Assembly (NCBI RefSeq): GCF_002878395.1
Contig: NC_061114.1
Span: 162,318,927 to 162,382,926, forward strand
Reading direction: 5' to 3'
DNA from: Capsicum annuum
Taxonomy: Eukaryota; Streptophyta; Magnoliopsida; Solanales; Solanaceae
DNA: 64,000 bases
This document shows, piece by piece, positions 47,401 to 59,720 of the stretch. The first letter of the stretch is position 1; every line of letters starts with the position of its first letter. The notes below the pieces were generated by a model. That model saw only the letters and a list, made by a program, of their open reading frames with translations. It was not told the DNA's origin and made no database searches. A program made the position numbers and the translations under genes.

Positions 47401-47790
47401 GAGTCTCAGACTTAGTGTCTTTATCTCAAATAAGATGATAGATACACCCTTTTGAAATCAACTTTTTGGCTTTAAGATATGATATGAAATGACTCTTGGG
47501 AGACACTGAATTACCTGATCACTCAAAGACTGGCTCATCTGGAAACTGAAACTTCACAACTCAGGTGTGGTAATCTATAAACACATAACAAGAATAGAGC
47601 CAATCCATACCAAGAATAAGATCAAAGTCAACCATATCTAACTCTATTAAGTTTTCTAACATAATTTTATGAAGGAAGTGACATGACACTTTCTATAGAT
47701 TTGTTTAGCAACAACTGACTGACCCACTGGGGTAGACACCAAGAAAGGCTCAGGGATCTTTTTAGAACTTATCTCAAAATTTACTACAAC
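44460..47790 (-). pseudogene. R3 pol: protease, reverse transcriptase, RNase H, integrase, broken
   Basis: From right to left: protease remnant near 47790 and below; reverse-transcriptase entry 'ELEFGINLLPDTQPISIPPY' and 'KGFIRPSVSPWGAPILFI' (47345-47106); catalytic '[15 protein letters not shown]' (46917-46705); 'NWPRPISPSDIRSFLGLA' (46701-46441); RNase H pieces to 46080; linker 'LSRLSIGSVTHME'; integrase zinc finger with His..Cys-Ala-Thr-Cys ('KCATCQQFK', about 45610); core 'NIDFVTSLPH' and 'GVPLSIISDRGTQ' (45528-45292) holding the first two catalytic Asp residues; then 'FAYNNSYHTSIEMAPFEALY' near 45120 and 'SPRYIDPF' near 44820. Frames change at least eight times; the key reverse-transcriptase aspartates are intact. 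Confidence 0.88.
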
Positions 47791-49086
47791 TAACGGGGTC
47801 ACATAAGAGAAACCAACCCAGGATCTAACAACACATAAACATCAAAATAAAAGACACAAAATATACCCATAACAACGTCTGGTGAATCCTTCTGCTCCTG
47901 ATGGGATGGTAAAGTATAAAACTGATCCTGGCATTGACCACCACCAGTACTGGATGATGCACCCTGAGGAGGGACTGGTTGACCTAAAGGAGCTGATGCA
48001 CTAGCAGTCTGAAACTGGGGACGATAATCTCTATTTCCCTGCTTAGAATGTGAGCACTCTTTAATTCCTTGACCTGACTTACCACAACTAAAACAACCCT
48101 TCTTTCTAGCCAAACTCTCACGGGGTGATTCCTACCACACTTAGTATAGGAAGGATAACGAGGTCTTGCACTTATACTATTTTGAGATCTGGACATAGAA
48201 AACTTTCTCTACTTCTTCTGTCTACCTCTGGGAGTGGGATCACTAACTGAAGATAGTGTTGGCATAGCTGAATGATTCTAAAACTTCAAATGATTTCCTC
48301 CTTGAGACCTATTCTGACCATACTCAGATTGTCCTATTCTAGCCCTCTTATTATTTCTACCTCTCCCCTTTAACTTATCTGCCTCAATCTGCTGAGCATG
48401 CATCATCAATCTTGCAAGGTCTATATCTCCAATGAGCATGGCAGTCCTACACTCACTGACTATCAAGCTAGACACTCCAGTAACAAACTTACTCATACTA
48501 GCCCTAGGATCAGCCCTCGTATCAGGGGCATACTTAGACAACTGAAAGGTAGTACTCCTTCACTGTCATCAATCCCTGCTTCAAATTCACAAACTCTTTT
48601 ATCTTAGCTTCCCTCATCCCACATGGCAAGAACCTATCTAGAAAAGCATCCTGAAATACCTGCTAACTTATAGGAACAACATTCTCACCTTTACCATTCT
48701 TCTATATCACTACCCAATTATACTGTGCATCTTTCAATCTTTAGGATGCTAACTCCACACTCTTCTTCTTAGAAACATGCATAATCTGGGTGATCTTCTT
48801 CATCTTACCTAGATAAAACTGTGGGTCCTTACCTGCTTTTGACCTAAAAAACTCTGGTAGATTCATCCTCACGAAGTCTTGATTCTAGCTGCTGCTAAAT
48901 CCCCATTTTATTGGAGTGGGACTGAAACTTAATTCTGATAATTTCCCTAAACATTAGCAGTCACAACTTAGGCCAACGCCTGAATAGAAGCCCTAAACTC
49001 AGCATGGGATACATTCTTATTCAAAAAATCTGTGGGCTGGGAAGGGTGGTTATCTTTTTATGGGCGTTAGCTTGACGAGGAGGCAT
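47790..49086 (-). pseudogene. R3 gag remnant with damaged zinc knuckle
   Basis: ATG at 49086 starts 'MPPRQANAHKK', then shifts frame. 48541-48278 reads 'YAPDTRADPRASMSKFVTGV', 'CRTAMLIGDIDLARLMMHAQ' and 'QIEADKLKGRGRNNKRARI', typical gag C-terminal blocks. The zinc knuckle in 48113-47799 is CFSCGKSGQGIKEC: the His ligand of CX2CX4HX4C has become Gln. The protease active site 'LLDPGLV' follows at the end of the same frame and then breaks. Confidence 0.85.
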
Positions 49087-49279
49087 ATTCAACTTTCACA
49101 TAAGAGCACGAGTTAAAAGCAGTTACAGATACTGTAAGCATGATAGATCATGAAAGAAGAGATGATTTTCTAAGAATATTCCATAGCCTCTTGCTCATAA
49201 ATATGTTACGCTTCACACAAATGATCAAGACTCTACATAACACGACTTATCTGACTCCCTAGGATTCTTAAAAACCTTA

Positions 49280-49292
49280 GATTTTGATACCA
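49280..49292 (-). other. R3 primer-binding site
   Basis: Reverse complement 'tggtatcaaaatc' lies four bases after the LTR, an initiator Met-tRNA-type site with two changes from 'tggtatcagagc'. Confidence 0.8.
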
Positions 49293-49296
49293 AGTT

Positions 49297-51866
49297 TGTA
49301 ATGCTCATAAATCTGATCCCAAGACGTCACACGATCCTCAAGACTACGAGTAACCTTAAGCTAACCCTGTCTGCCTTATACTAGATATAAATATCATAAT
49401 CAAGATAATATAGACATGAAAGTCATACTAAATATGGAAACTATCTAAAATAACTAAGAATAATCTGAACATAATATATGAAACATCAATACTGAATAAG
49501 ATGAATCACAACTAGTAGTCTAACAAGCCTCTACTACTAACATCTAGAGAGTCACTAGGACAAACCCCTAGCTAACTTGAACTACCTGAAAAGAATACTA
49601 AATCATGTAAACTGATAAACTATAAAATCTGAGTAAAAAAGTCCCTGAACTATGAGGACTTACCAACTATAAGATATAGATGGAGATGTTTGGACTACTC
49701 ACGCTGCTGATACTGAGCACCTGAACCTACATTATGAGACAATGTAGCACATAGATATATATGTGGATCAGTACTTTGAGGATGTACTGAGTATATACGG
49801 GTGAAATACATATGTAAGAATATCATCTCATCATCATAATTTATAAATTAATGCATGCTAAATGTAAATGACTCACATAAGCTAGAATATCTGAAATACT
49901 AAAATCATGAATAATAAATCAATCATACTTTATAAATCTAGTGAGTCATAACATTTAGTTTTGAAAGCTATACTTGTACTCTGTTTGTAAATCATACTGT
50001 CTGAGTGTAGAAAGAGCTCACTTCTAAAATCTGAAATCTACCAGCTAAAGTTTGTAAATATTATCTTTCTGTAAAGCATAATTTGAGTAAACTTTGTGAG
50101 CCTCTACACTTAGTTTTCTAAAAGCTTTTCTTACTAGTAGGGAAATACTCAAAACTGTTTATTTACTTTTTTACTAGCAGAAAATTCTTGTAAAAGACTA
50201 TTATGCAAGGGAGGTCTCTTAACCGACATAAAATATGCGAGCTACATGGAGTCCAAACTCTCATCCTCCTAAGAAAGAAACCTCACGTTGGGGAAAGGTG
50301 TCATACTCTTGCCAGGGAGTATAACCTCAACTTAAGTGATCACTATTTCAGCCCACTATGGGCCCTTAAATCTCAATTCTATGGTGACACGTAGTTCTGG
50401 GGTTTGAGACCTTTGAATTATACCCAACTCGGTGCTAAATACTACTCCCTTTTTATTTACTACGCTCATCTTGTTAGGAATCCACTTTAAAACTAGCATA
50501 AGGGTTTATTATGAAACTAGTTATGCACTTATCTGAATCAATCTGTAAGTGAAGCTATTTTGCTTTCTAAATTTTGTAATAAATTTGTAAAGTGGATTCA
50601 AAAACTTATCTGGTGATCAAAACATCGAAGCTTTACTGAAAATCAGTAAATAGTCTGATAATAGGATGCTTAAAGTATCATCTTTCTTGAAATAATAATA
50701 TTCAATCTTGGGGTAGCAACCCATGCTTCAATCTTATGTCAAAACATCATAATAATTATGCTTGATAATGAAAACAATGATAATTCATCTCAAAATCTAT
50801 AATTTACTACAATAGGCATGAAAATATGAAAATAGACATACAATTCATCTTCAAAATATCTCAAAAACTCATAACTTTGCAAATAGTAAAATGGGTACGA
50901 ACCCTAAATCAAAACACATGTAATATCATTCAAAATGATATGAATTTAATGTAAAATCTTGGTTTTAGGCATAAGGATGGAAGAAGATCCTTGTTCATAA
51001 ACCCCACATATCTTGGTAGATGATTAAATGGAGAAACTTGAATTATTGATTCTTATTTGAGTTCTTGAATATGGATTCTTGCTTATATTGCCTTGGGAAT
51101 CCTCAATCTTATGCTTCCTTGGGGAACCAATGGAGGATTTTGATTTCTTGGAGAAGAGGTTTTAGAGCTCTAGGGTTTTGCTTTTTAAGACAATGATGAA
51201 TAGTGAGCACAAAGCACTTTGAATATGATTAATCTTGTGTTTTGAACCAATTGGGAGCCTTGGAATTTGACCAAAATGCCCTCTTTAAACCCCTGGACGA
51301 AACTAAAAATGCAATATTTTTTTGATTTGGGTGGCCACCGCGACACGCCACCGTCACGGTGTCTTACTGGTAAATGGACAAGTGGGACCTGGGCTGACTC
51401 CACAACGTGCCACCATTGCGGTGCTCCTTTGGAATGCCATTTTAGCCACTGGCGCGATGCGCTAATATTACGTTGGGCTGCTGGAAATCGATAATTAGGA
51501 AGTTGGCCCTCAACGTAATGCACCAATATCGTATTGGTCTAGTAGAATTAGAAAATTCAAAATTTGGGCTTCTCTGCGATGTGGGACTATCGCGGAAGGC
51601 CACTGGAATTTGAAAATCATCATTTTACTCTTCTCTGTAACGTGCTGAGTGCCCAGGTGGCACATTGACAACTTAAAAATGTCCTAACTCCTTCACCGAG
51701 TGTCAAAACTGGGCGAATTTGGTAGATGGAAAGCTTATTCAATTTCCTACATAATGGGAGGTCTAAATACGGAAAATTCCACACAAAATAATTATTCTTC
51801 ATTTTGGAAGCTATTTTTTCACATTCTAGAAACGAATTTAAGCTAGGAAAAGTGCGAGGTATTACA
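49297..51866 (-). repeat. R3 5' LTR
   Basis: 2570 bp, partner of 41684-44226. Its right end 'gaggtattaca' meets R2 protease sequence. Confidence 0.92.
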
Positions 51867-52270
51867 ATATCATCTTTCTTGCCTGAAGATAAAAAATAGT
51901 TTGACCCTCAATAACTAAGTACTATCCCTCCCTTCAATGACTGGTTCATTAAAGAACTAGGACTGGACAATATTTCTGTAATCAACTGAGGCATAACATG
52001 AGTGGAGACAACCCACACTAAGAATGACATCAAAATAAGATATCTCTAACTCTACAAGATCAACTGAAGTAACTTTTTGAGACATTGTGATAGGGAAATT
52101 TTTGTATACCCATCTTGGTATAATAGACTTACTCACTGGGGTTGGAACTGAGAAAGGCTCTGCTAATATTTTGAGACTGACACCGAAATTGACCGCTATA
52201 AAAAGGGTCACAAAATAAAATGAAGCACCGGGGTGTAATAAAACATAAACATGAAGATGAAAGACCTATA
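51867..52270 (-). pseudogene. R2 protease remnant
   Basis: The expected DPGAS active site is found near 52235 as 'VLLHPGASFYFVT', so the catalytic Asp codon has become His. Downstream 52211-51957 reads 'FSVPTPVSKSIIPRWVYKNF', then 'VELEISYFDVILSVGCLHSC', matching the flap and second half of gypsy retropepsins (the 'MDWL' block is altered to 'VGCL'). R3 interrupts it at 51866. Confidence 0.82.
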
Positions 52271-52379
52271 ACGTACCCGTAACCACATCAGGAGAACTCT
52301 CTTGATCATGCCTGATATGGAGGGCATACAATCTATTCTGGCACTGCCCACTTGTTGCACTGGAAGTGGCACCCTACTG

Positions 52380-53370
52380 AGTCGGGCAACTGGATGGAGC
52401 TAAAAAATGATTGGATTAACCCTGATGACCAGCCCTCGGGCAATTCCTTACCCTGTGGCCTGGCTTGCCACATCCAAAACACCCATCACTACCAGATTTA
52501 CACTTACCCTAGTGATTTCTTCCACATTTCCTGTAAAGCAAATTAGTACGACCACTATTCATACTATCCTGAGGCTTAGAGACTGGTTCTCTATCCCAAC
52601 TAGCATGTTAGCTAAAGATGGAGATAGGGCTGAATATTATTGGTAGAACTAAGAATGGTTTCCACCTTCTGACCTTGTTTGAGAAAAGTTGAAACTGCCT
52701 GTTCTGGCCCTCTTATTCTCTCTTTTTTCCCCTTAAGTTTCTCTTCCTCAATTTTCTGAGCATGAACTTACTCATCTTGGACCTAGAGTTAGCCACCATA
52801 GTAGGAGCATCTCTCTCCACCTGAGTGAACTTGAGCGAGTACTCCTTCACACTCATACTACCCTGCTTTAAGTTTATGAACTCCTTTACCTTAACTTCCC
52901 TCAACTCTAATAGAAAGAACCTGTCTAATAAGGCTATGGCAAACTCCTCCCACTCTACAGGCACTGCATCAACACCTTAGTCCTCCTTCCACAGCTTAAA
53001 CCAGGTGTGAGCTACACCCTGCAATGGATATGCAACCAACTCTACACTTCTCAATCAAAGTGATGCCCATGATATATATCATTTTCTTCACCATGTACGG
53101 AAACTCCTGCGGATCCTCCTTAGACTTGGATCCCAAAAATAAAAGGGGATTAATCCGGGTGAAATCCCAAATCCTTACAGCATCTGGATTTGTCACTGGT
53201 TTAGCTGGGAAATCAACCTGCTGGTTGTTTTGAGCGGTAATAGAATGGGATAAGAACGTCAAAGCATCCCTGGACTCGGCATAAGAAACATGGTCATTCA
53301 GGGGATCTTCCTGAAAAAGTGGTGCGGGCTGATCCTTATTTCCTCTTTCTTTGTTTCTTTTTGGAGGCAT
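52380..53370 (-). pseudogene. R2 gag remnant
   Basis: ATG at 53370 opens a 124-codon frame 'MPPKRNKERGNKDQPAPLFQ' that includes 'VRIWDFTRINPLLFLGSKSK' and 'EDPQEFPYMVKKMIYIMGIT'. The next frame (52964-52713) has 'EWEEFAIALLDRFFLLELRE', 'FINLKQGSMSVKEYSLKFTQ'. The zinc knuckle at 52440-52481 is intact: CFGCGKPGHRVRNC fits CX2CX4HX4C. One frameshift and a few stops separate these blocks. Confidence 0.87.
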
Positions 53371-53575
53371 TGTATGTAAACAAAAGGAAGGGATGGGTTA
53401 TAAAGATGAATTAAATGGAGCTCATTCTCTTTCACATGACATGAACATTGAATGAAGGGAAACTTTCCTAAAACGTCTTATAGCCCTTTGTCCATATGTA
53501 TGGCACGTTTCACACCTATACACAAGACTCTACTTAACACAAATTTCAGACAACCTAGGACACTTTAAAACCTTA

Positions 53576-53588
53576 GACTTTGATACCA
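53576..53588 (-). other. R2 primer-binding site
   Basis: Reverse complement 'tggtatcaaagtc' lies five bases after the 5' LTR. Initiator Met-tRNA type. Confidence 0.85.
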
Positions 53589-53593
53589 AGTTT

Positions 53594-55894
53594 TATCATG
53601 ACCCGAGGCTACCCCCTAGTCGCGGAAACAGTGCTTACATCCATAAGTGACCACAAGCTAACCTATGAACTTGTCCCTGCTTTGAGCACTGAGTAAAGTG
53701 ATAATAATACAATATATGCGGAAGATAAGCTAAAAAGATATTGTCAACTGGAACACCAAAATGTATAAATAAATGATTGGTCTAAAATATCTGATAAATA
53801 CTGGAAACTGAACTAACTGTCTGGAACAGCTGATAATACTAAAAACTGAATGAACTATCTAACTGATCGTATGTCGAAAAGACTCTAAACATCATGAGGA
53901 GTTGATGGGACAAACCCCCAACTAACTCCAACTAACTAAACATAAAGGAATACTAAATAAAAGTAATATGTCTCAGATAGAAGAGGACGCACCACTACCG
54001 CTGCAGAGTAATACTGAGCTGTCATGGAACAGTGAGGAAACTGAGCGTCCAAAACTATGTTATAAGACAACATAGCGTAAAGAAAAGTATATGATAGGTA
54101 CTTTGAATGTACTGGTATGCGAGATAAGGACTGACTGAAATACATGAGATAACTGAGCATGAATGCATAAACATGTAATATCTGAGAATGCAAGACCAAT
54201 CACAAATATGTTATTAAGATAATCTATAATTTGAAAGACTAAAATTTATATTACTGAATAACTGATAATATGTATACTTGGTCAAGAAAATTTGAACTGA
54301 GATACACTGAAATACTAACTGAACTGTAGGGGGTAGCATGTTACTGACATGCCCCAATCTGAGCTAATCGGGGTCCTACTTGTAACCCCAATTAGAGGGG
54401 TGCCAGTATCATGCCGCGGGTACTAACATTTGGCTATGTGGATCCACTAAATTGGTGTACCGAAGGACTAAGGAGTCACCCTTTACTAGTAGGTGCTCTC
54501 ATGAGATATGTGTCAACCCTCAACTGGGAGGAAGACATCTCAAACCTACACTTGCTGTGTAGTTCTGGAACTCAGGGACTACAATGAAAGTTCACACTCA
54601 CTCCTGGTAGGTGACCCCCCATCCCTGGGTTTGGCCGGTGCTAAATCCTACTCTCAACTGAACTGACACTAGTACTGAACTGAACTAAACTCAACTGAAC
54701 ATTATTTTTGATCTTTCACATCATGATCATAAATATCTGAGTCTGATGATAAGATTCATGGTTTAACTGACTTATTACTTGAAGTTCTAAAATCATATAA
54801 AATACATAGGTATTGGGTGTTCATAACCCGCTAACACTGAATGATCATAAAATACAACATCAAAACTTAAGACTGTAGTATGGGAATCATGGTTTGAATA
54901 ACCAAAACACAACCATCTCATCAAATAAGTGAAAAGAATGAACTTGAACATAGGAATGTGATGAACATGAGAAAACAACGTGATTATAGGCTAAATTCAT
55001 CATTCGATATCATAACATGAAGTTCACTTGGATATGATAGGGGAAATTGAAAATTAAAGCATTAGATAACCTAACATTTCATGGAATCATACGTGGTCAT
55101 GAATTAGGTTTAAAATACTAAGGAAAAACACAAATTTAACTTATCTTGAACATATGAAACTTCACAATGCAGGAAAAACTCATATTTTAACCAAAGAGGA
55201 GGGTTTTGGGGTTAATGGGTGAAAGGGACCCATTGATGAACACCCACATACCTCTATAGATAATTTTCTTGAAGATTTCTTGAGGGTTTCTTGAACTTAA
55301 AAGATGAATTCTTGATTTCTTGAGAAAGAGTTTGGGTTCTGTTCTTGGGAAAGGAGTAGGGTTTCTTGAGAGCAATTTTGAGTGAAAGGGGCAAATAATG
55401 CCCTTTTAAAAGTCCTAAATCGTGTTAAGGACGAATTGGTTAAGGAAAATGACTCAAATACCCCTTGGGCACTTAAATTAAGAATCTGGGCAAAATTCCC
55501 TTGGCGCACCACGACTCTTGCTTGGGTAAAGCGGCCCTCGCGCTGCAAGCCTTGCTTGGGTCAAGCGGCCCTCGCATTGTAACTCACTTCTCCTGTGGAG
55601 ATACCCTTATGCCGCGAGGCTATAGCAAGTCCTTTCTGCCTCCTCCATCCAAACACACCCTAAATCCTCTCTGAATATCCCAAAACTCCATTGGGTCACA
55701 CCTTTAACAACCCTAATCATGCTACAACTCAAAAACAAATATTTCGGGGTCGGGAAAGACAAAATAAAATTCATGAGGTTTAAGGGTCTAAAAAATGACT
55801 AAGTCCTTAACACTTAGTGAAAATTTCATGCCTTGAACCCCTTAAGCATGTGACTAAGAGATGAATCGAGCTTAGAATATTACAGGGTCTTACA
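53594..55894 (-). repeat. R2 5' LTR
   Basis: 2301 bp, partner of 28874-31160. The left dinucleotide has changed from TG to TA. The right end 'gggtcttaca' is followed by GTTCT, the second TSD copy. Open frames at 53936-54199, 54793-54978, 55187-55375 and 55297-55548 are LTR-internal. Confidence 0.92.
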
Positions 55895-56012
55895 GTTCTA
55901 AAGATGTTTTGGTGGTTAAGGTTGATCAAACACACTGTCTTATAAATAAAGCTGATTGGGAGGTTGAGTCTGACATGTGTAGTATTTATCCCCAACTTTT
56001 TGCTTATTTAGG
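55895..56012 (+). pseudogene. R1 pol tail resumed after R2
   Basis: Downstream of R2 the plus strand again reads R1 pol: 'VVKVDQTHCLINKADWEVES' and 'DMCSIYPQLFAYLG'. This matches the chromodomain-side end 'VKV.W....ATWE.E.DM...YP.LF' common to these chromoviruses. It is cut again at 56012 by R5. Joining it with 28873 explains both flanks of R2. Confidence 0.85.
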
Positions 56013-58220
56013 TGACACGACCCAAACCTGGGCCTTGTCGTATTGGGTTTATAAAGCCCAACCTAGGCTGGAGACCACCCCCAACACGCAACCCAACCAA
56101 CCAATCATACACCCTGTGTTAGATAAATTCCAAACATATAACAAGACGAAGCATTTAAAAATTAATAACTTCAGGATAAATCTATATCCAATGTAAAACC
56201 AAACCAAACAAACCATAACCAAGTCTACAGTTATCCATACAAAGCCTCTAAAACAATGTCAAAGAATATCTAGTTGGAACATGCCCTCGGCCATAGCCGA
56301 AAAAAATATCAAGCTATAGTAAGGACATAAGATAATCTATAATATGAAATGGGACTTCCAAATTATGGAAGCTCACTACTCCAGTATGACTCAAGCTGTC
56401 GTGAAATCACTAAGTCATTGAATAAAAGGTGTGATAGTATGGCCATTCCGTGCATCGCGTGAGGATACAACATTCGAAAATGGTTAGCAGTTGGAGCGGT
56501 AGCATGTAACTCAAAGATATAAATAAAATAATGCCATCAAGTCAAGCCACATAAACTAATGCACATAGTTATATGCAATACATCTATAGATATACCATGT
56601 CGGGGTAGAGAAATAGATTAACAAGCTTTTTTAAAACATTTAACCTGGGTTGTATAGCATAACCATCATAAGACAAGGCACCCAAGGGCTATATGGGACT
56701 AGCTCTCCCCTAGCTGGAAGGCTCCAATGCGTGTAGCTGCATGAACCAAAGAATATCCATAACCATGTATGCCTATATGTGGGACTCGAACCTCCCAACA
56801 TAATCAAGGTGACTTAAGAACCAATATATATAATATGGGGGTCTCCAACCTCCCATTCATATAATAATTTGGGAGAATCAAACTTCCTAATCGTTTAGAT
56901 GCCCGCACCAGCTAGTGCAGTTTCCGGTGTTAGTCCTTTGGTCTCCTCTTTCACAGTCTGGCTTCATATCTCGATTTGAAGCCCAATTTAAATATTCATT
57001 GCACATACATAACCACCAATCCAATTACTTACCAAAGGAGTCCCATTGGTATCGTCATACCAAAACCATATTCAAGTGTACAACATGCCAAGACATTTAT
57101 TGCATCAATTTGGTACTCGAACCCATTGTCTAACAAAGACATCAATTCCATTCAACATATATAATTTAGGGAATAGAACCCATTTAGTAATCCAAACCAA
57201 TTTATGGTCAATAAGGCCTTCACAAAACCATTTACCAACCATTAACATTCTTAGGGCAATGCCTTAGTTCAAAACAAAATTTAACATGCGACAAGATCAT
57301 TCTTATTGACAAATTCAGAAACAGGTTGGGGGCATACCATTATCAAACGAATTTCAAAATAAAAAACCATCAAGTTTAGGGTTAAACATAACCCCTTAGT
57401 TAAATCACAATTCCCAAGCACCCACATGTGCAAAACCATTATTAAAACATGCATAATCAAAATATAAATCATGATAAACAATATTCAACCATAGACATTC
57501 AAACCCTTAACTATGGTTTTCAAAACTACCATTAATGACTCATAAGCAAAGCTTTAAAAATATGCTTTTAGTGAACTAACAATGAAGAAAGAGTCACATG
57601 CCTGAGTTATGAAGATTCACGGGGAGAATTTGATCCTTAAGCTCTTAGATGACCACTTTGAAGACACCCTAGCCCAATCTTTCTTGAGAGGGTTTAGAGA
57701 GAGTTTTGAGAGAGTTTAATCTTGTAAAGTGTATAATTAATGACCAATAGGTGTTATAAGATGTGGGATCTAAAGGGATTGGGGTGGGAAATTTCCAAAG
57801 TACCCCTAACTTAAAGCTGTAAAAACCCCCCAGGTAGTTATGAGTTGACCTTCTAACACGTTACCATATCATATGACTCATAATATTTAGTCATCACCAA
57901 GATAGAATATTGGACACCATACTCTGTCCAACTAACGGCTCTTTTTCCCCACTAATCACCAGACTATACGATTCGTATGTTCTAGTCGTAATCATCCCAG
58001 AACACCAAGGGCTCATACAGTGGACAACATACGTTCGGAACCTAATCATTCATCATATCAACATATGACTCGTATGGATCCTCTTATAACACACTGAACA
58101 ACTTATATCTAGAGTCACCTAAACCATCACTACACCATACGACTGGTGGTGTGAGTCATAATATGAAAAAAAAGTTCTAAACTCAAGAAATTTGTAAGGG
58201 CCAAAGTTTAGGGTATTTCA
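56013..58220 (-). repeat. R5 3' LTR
   Basis: 2208 bp. Its block order is matched at 61827-64000 ('cttgtcgtattgggt', 'tagggcaatgccttagttc', 'tttgtaaagtgtataattaa' seen as 'cttgtaaagtgtataattaa' in both). The short frames at 56915-57267 and 57281-57481 are LTR-internal. Confidence 0.9.
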
Positions 58221-58235
58221 GTTCCCCCCACTAGG
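58221..58235 (-). other. R5 polypurine tract
   Basis: Reverse complement 'cctagtggggggaac' abuts the 3' LTR, preceded by 'cattcgaggatgaatgat' as in the relatives. Confidence 0.88.
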
Positions 58236-58409
58236 ATCATTCATCCTCGAATGATGGGTAAAGGAAAACACAAGCATGATTTAACCCATTACTTCCCACC
58301 AAACTTCCCTTTAACAAAGTCAAAAAATAAAGACATCTAGGAATCACAATTTCCTTTAACAAAATCAGAAAACAAAGATCTTAAGAATGGCACGTACCTT
58401 AAGCACGAA

Positions 58410-58990
58410 CATCAGGAATGGGGAACAAGTGTGGATACTTGCACTTCATGTCCTTTCTGCTTTCCAAGTAGCATCCTCAACCTTATGGTTCCTCCAAAAA
58501 ACCTTTACCGAAGTCATATCCTTCGTTCACAAATGATGAACTTGCCAATCCAAGATTTCAATCGGGATTACCTCATAAGACAAGGAGTCCAAAATGCCCA
58601 ATCCCCCCAATGGATCACCCACACACTTTCTCAATATAGAGACATAGAACACTAGGTGAATGAAGCCCGAGCTAGAAGGCAACTTTAACTCATATGCAAC
58701 ATTGCTAACCCTTATCAAAATCAAGTATGGACCAATATATCGGGGGCTAAGCTTCCCCTTCTTACCAAACTACATCACTCCTTTCATAGGAGACACCTTT
58801 AAGAACACTCTATACCCAACCTTAAACTCTAACTTCCTTTGCCTCACATAAGCATAGGACTTTTGGCAACTTTGGGCGGCCTTAAGTCAATATCGAATCA
58901 CCTTCACCCTCTGCATGGTTTAGTGAACAAAATTTTGACCAAAAATCTCTGCCTCACCAATTTCAAAACACCCAATATAAGACCTACACC
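58410..58990 (-). pseudogene. R5 integrase C-terminal and chromodomain-side remnant
   Basis: From right to left: 'CRSYIGCFEIGEAEIFGQNF', 'KLEFKVGYRVFLKVSPMKG', 'FGKKGKLSPRYIGPYLILIR', 'VAYELKLPSS', then 'TSVKVFWRNHKVEDATWKAE' near 58480, the tail block of chromoviruses. The catalytic core (the two Asp and Glu blocks) is missing because the deletion at about 59000 removed it. Confidence 0.82.
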
Positions 58991-58999
58991 TCCTATAAT

Positions 59000-59720
59000 A
59001 GATGTTTAAACCCAAGAAGCCCTGAATATCGATTGAAGTCATGGCTCAAGTCCACTTTTTTACCACTGCAACTTTCTGAGGATCCACCATGATCCCTTCA
59101 CTAGAGATGACTCGACCTAAGTAAGTAAAAACTTTCAACCAAAACTCACACTTTGAGAACTTACGTACAATGTTGATCTTTTAGGGTCTGCAACACAAGG
59201 TGGATATAATCGGCCTGATCCACCTTACTCTTAGAGTACACTAGAATATTATCTATGAACACGATGACGAACAAATCCATGAATTGATGAAAGGCCCTAT
59301 TCATCAATTCCATAAATGTCGCTAGGGCATTGGTCAACCCAGAAGACATAACCAGAAACCCAAAATGGCTACACCGGGTTTGAAAGGTGGTCTTAGGGAT
59401 ATCACTTCCCTAATCTTAAGCTAATGATAACCCAATATAAGATCAATCTTAGCGAAACATATAGTACCTTAAAGATAATTAAACAAATCATCAATCATAG
59501 GAAGAGAATACTTATTATTTATCATTACCTTATTCAACTAACGATAATCAATACACATCCAAAGGGAACCACCCTTCTTATGAACGAACAAGATAGGTGC
59601 ACCCCACAGAGACACACTAGAATAGATGAAACCTTTATTTAAGAGATCTTTCATCTGCTCCTTAAGCTCCCTAACTCAATCGGAGTTATTCTATAAGGGG
59701 GAATAGAAATAGTATGAGTG
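59000..59720 (-). pseudogene. R5 reverse-transcriptase remnant, catalytic Asp changed
   Basis: The entry block is worn near 59650. The frame 59349-59161 carries 'FMDLFVIVFIDNILVYSKSK': the universal FIDD or YxDD pair has become FIDN, so the second catalytic Asp is lost. It continues to 'GFLGLNIYY' near 59010, where reverse transcriptase stops and integrase tail sequence starts. Confidence 0.82.

Larger units (their letters stand above)
41684..51866 (-). mobile_element. R3: full-length Ty3/gypsy chromovirus-like element inside R2
   Basis: 10,183 bp with LTRs at 41684-44226 and 49297-51866, polypurine tract at 44227-44242 and PBS at 49280-49292. Flanks are GTATC and ATATC, a TSD with one mismatch. 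R2 protease lies to the right and R2 reverse transcriptase to the left, so R3 landed between them. Gag, protease, reverse transcriptase, RNase H and integrase all remain in order, the best-preserved pol of the window, though no frame is intact. The two LTRs look about 90 percent identical by eye. Confidence 0.93.
28874..55894 (-). mobile_element. R2: Ty3/gypsy chromovirus-like element inserted in R1, carrying R3 and R4
   Basis: Reverse-strand element with its 3' LTR at 28874-31160, 5' LTR at 53594-55894, polypurine tract at 31161-31176 and PBS at 53576-53588. The flanks are GTTTT on the left and GTTCT on the right, a TSD with one mismatch. Removing R3 (41684-51866) and R4 (33861-41219) leaves about 9.5 kb, the normal size for this group. 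R1 pol reads into the left flank and continues from the right flank, which confirms the insertion. Gag, protease, reverse transcriptase, RNase H and integrase are all recognisable but broken. Confidence 0.92.
20317..56012 (+). mobile_element. R1: outer Ty3/gypsy chromovirus-like element, split by younger insertions
   Basis: Forward-strand element. The parts seen are a 5' LTR (about 20317-22973), PBS at 22977, gag (23183-23867 and 26320-26660), protease (about 26800-27100), RNase H, integrase and the chromodomain-side tail (27140-28873, then 55895-56012). Interruptions: a solo LTR at 23868-26314 and element R2 at 28874-55894. A third, R5, begins at 56013, and the R1 3' LTR is beyond the window. 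The reverse transcriptase is missing. All frames are full of stops. Without the insertions about 6.2 kb of R1 is present here. Clade call (Tekay/Del-like) rests on the long LTR, the 'tggtatcagagc' PBS and the pol tail 'ADWEVESDMCSIYPQLF'. Confidence 0.85.
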
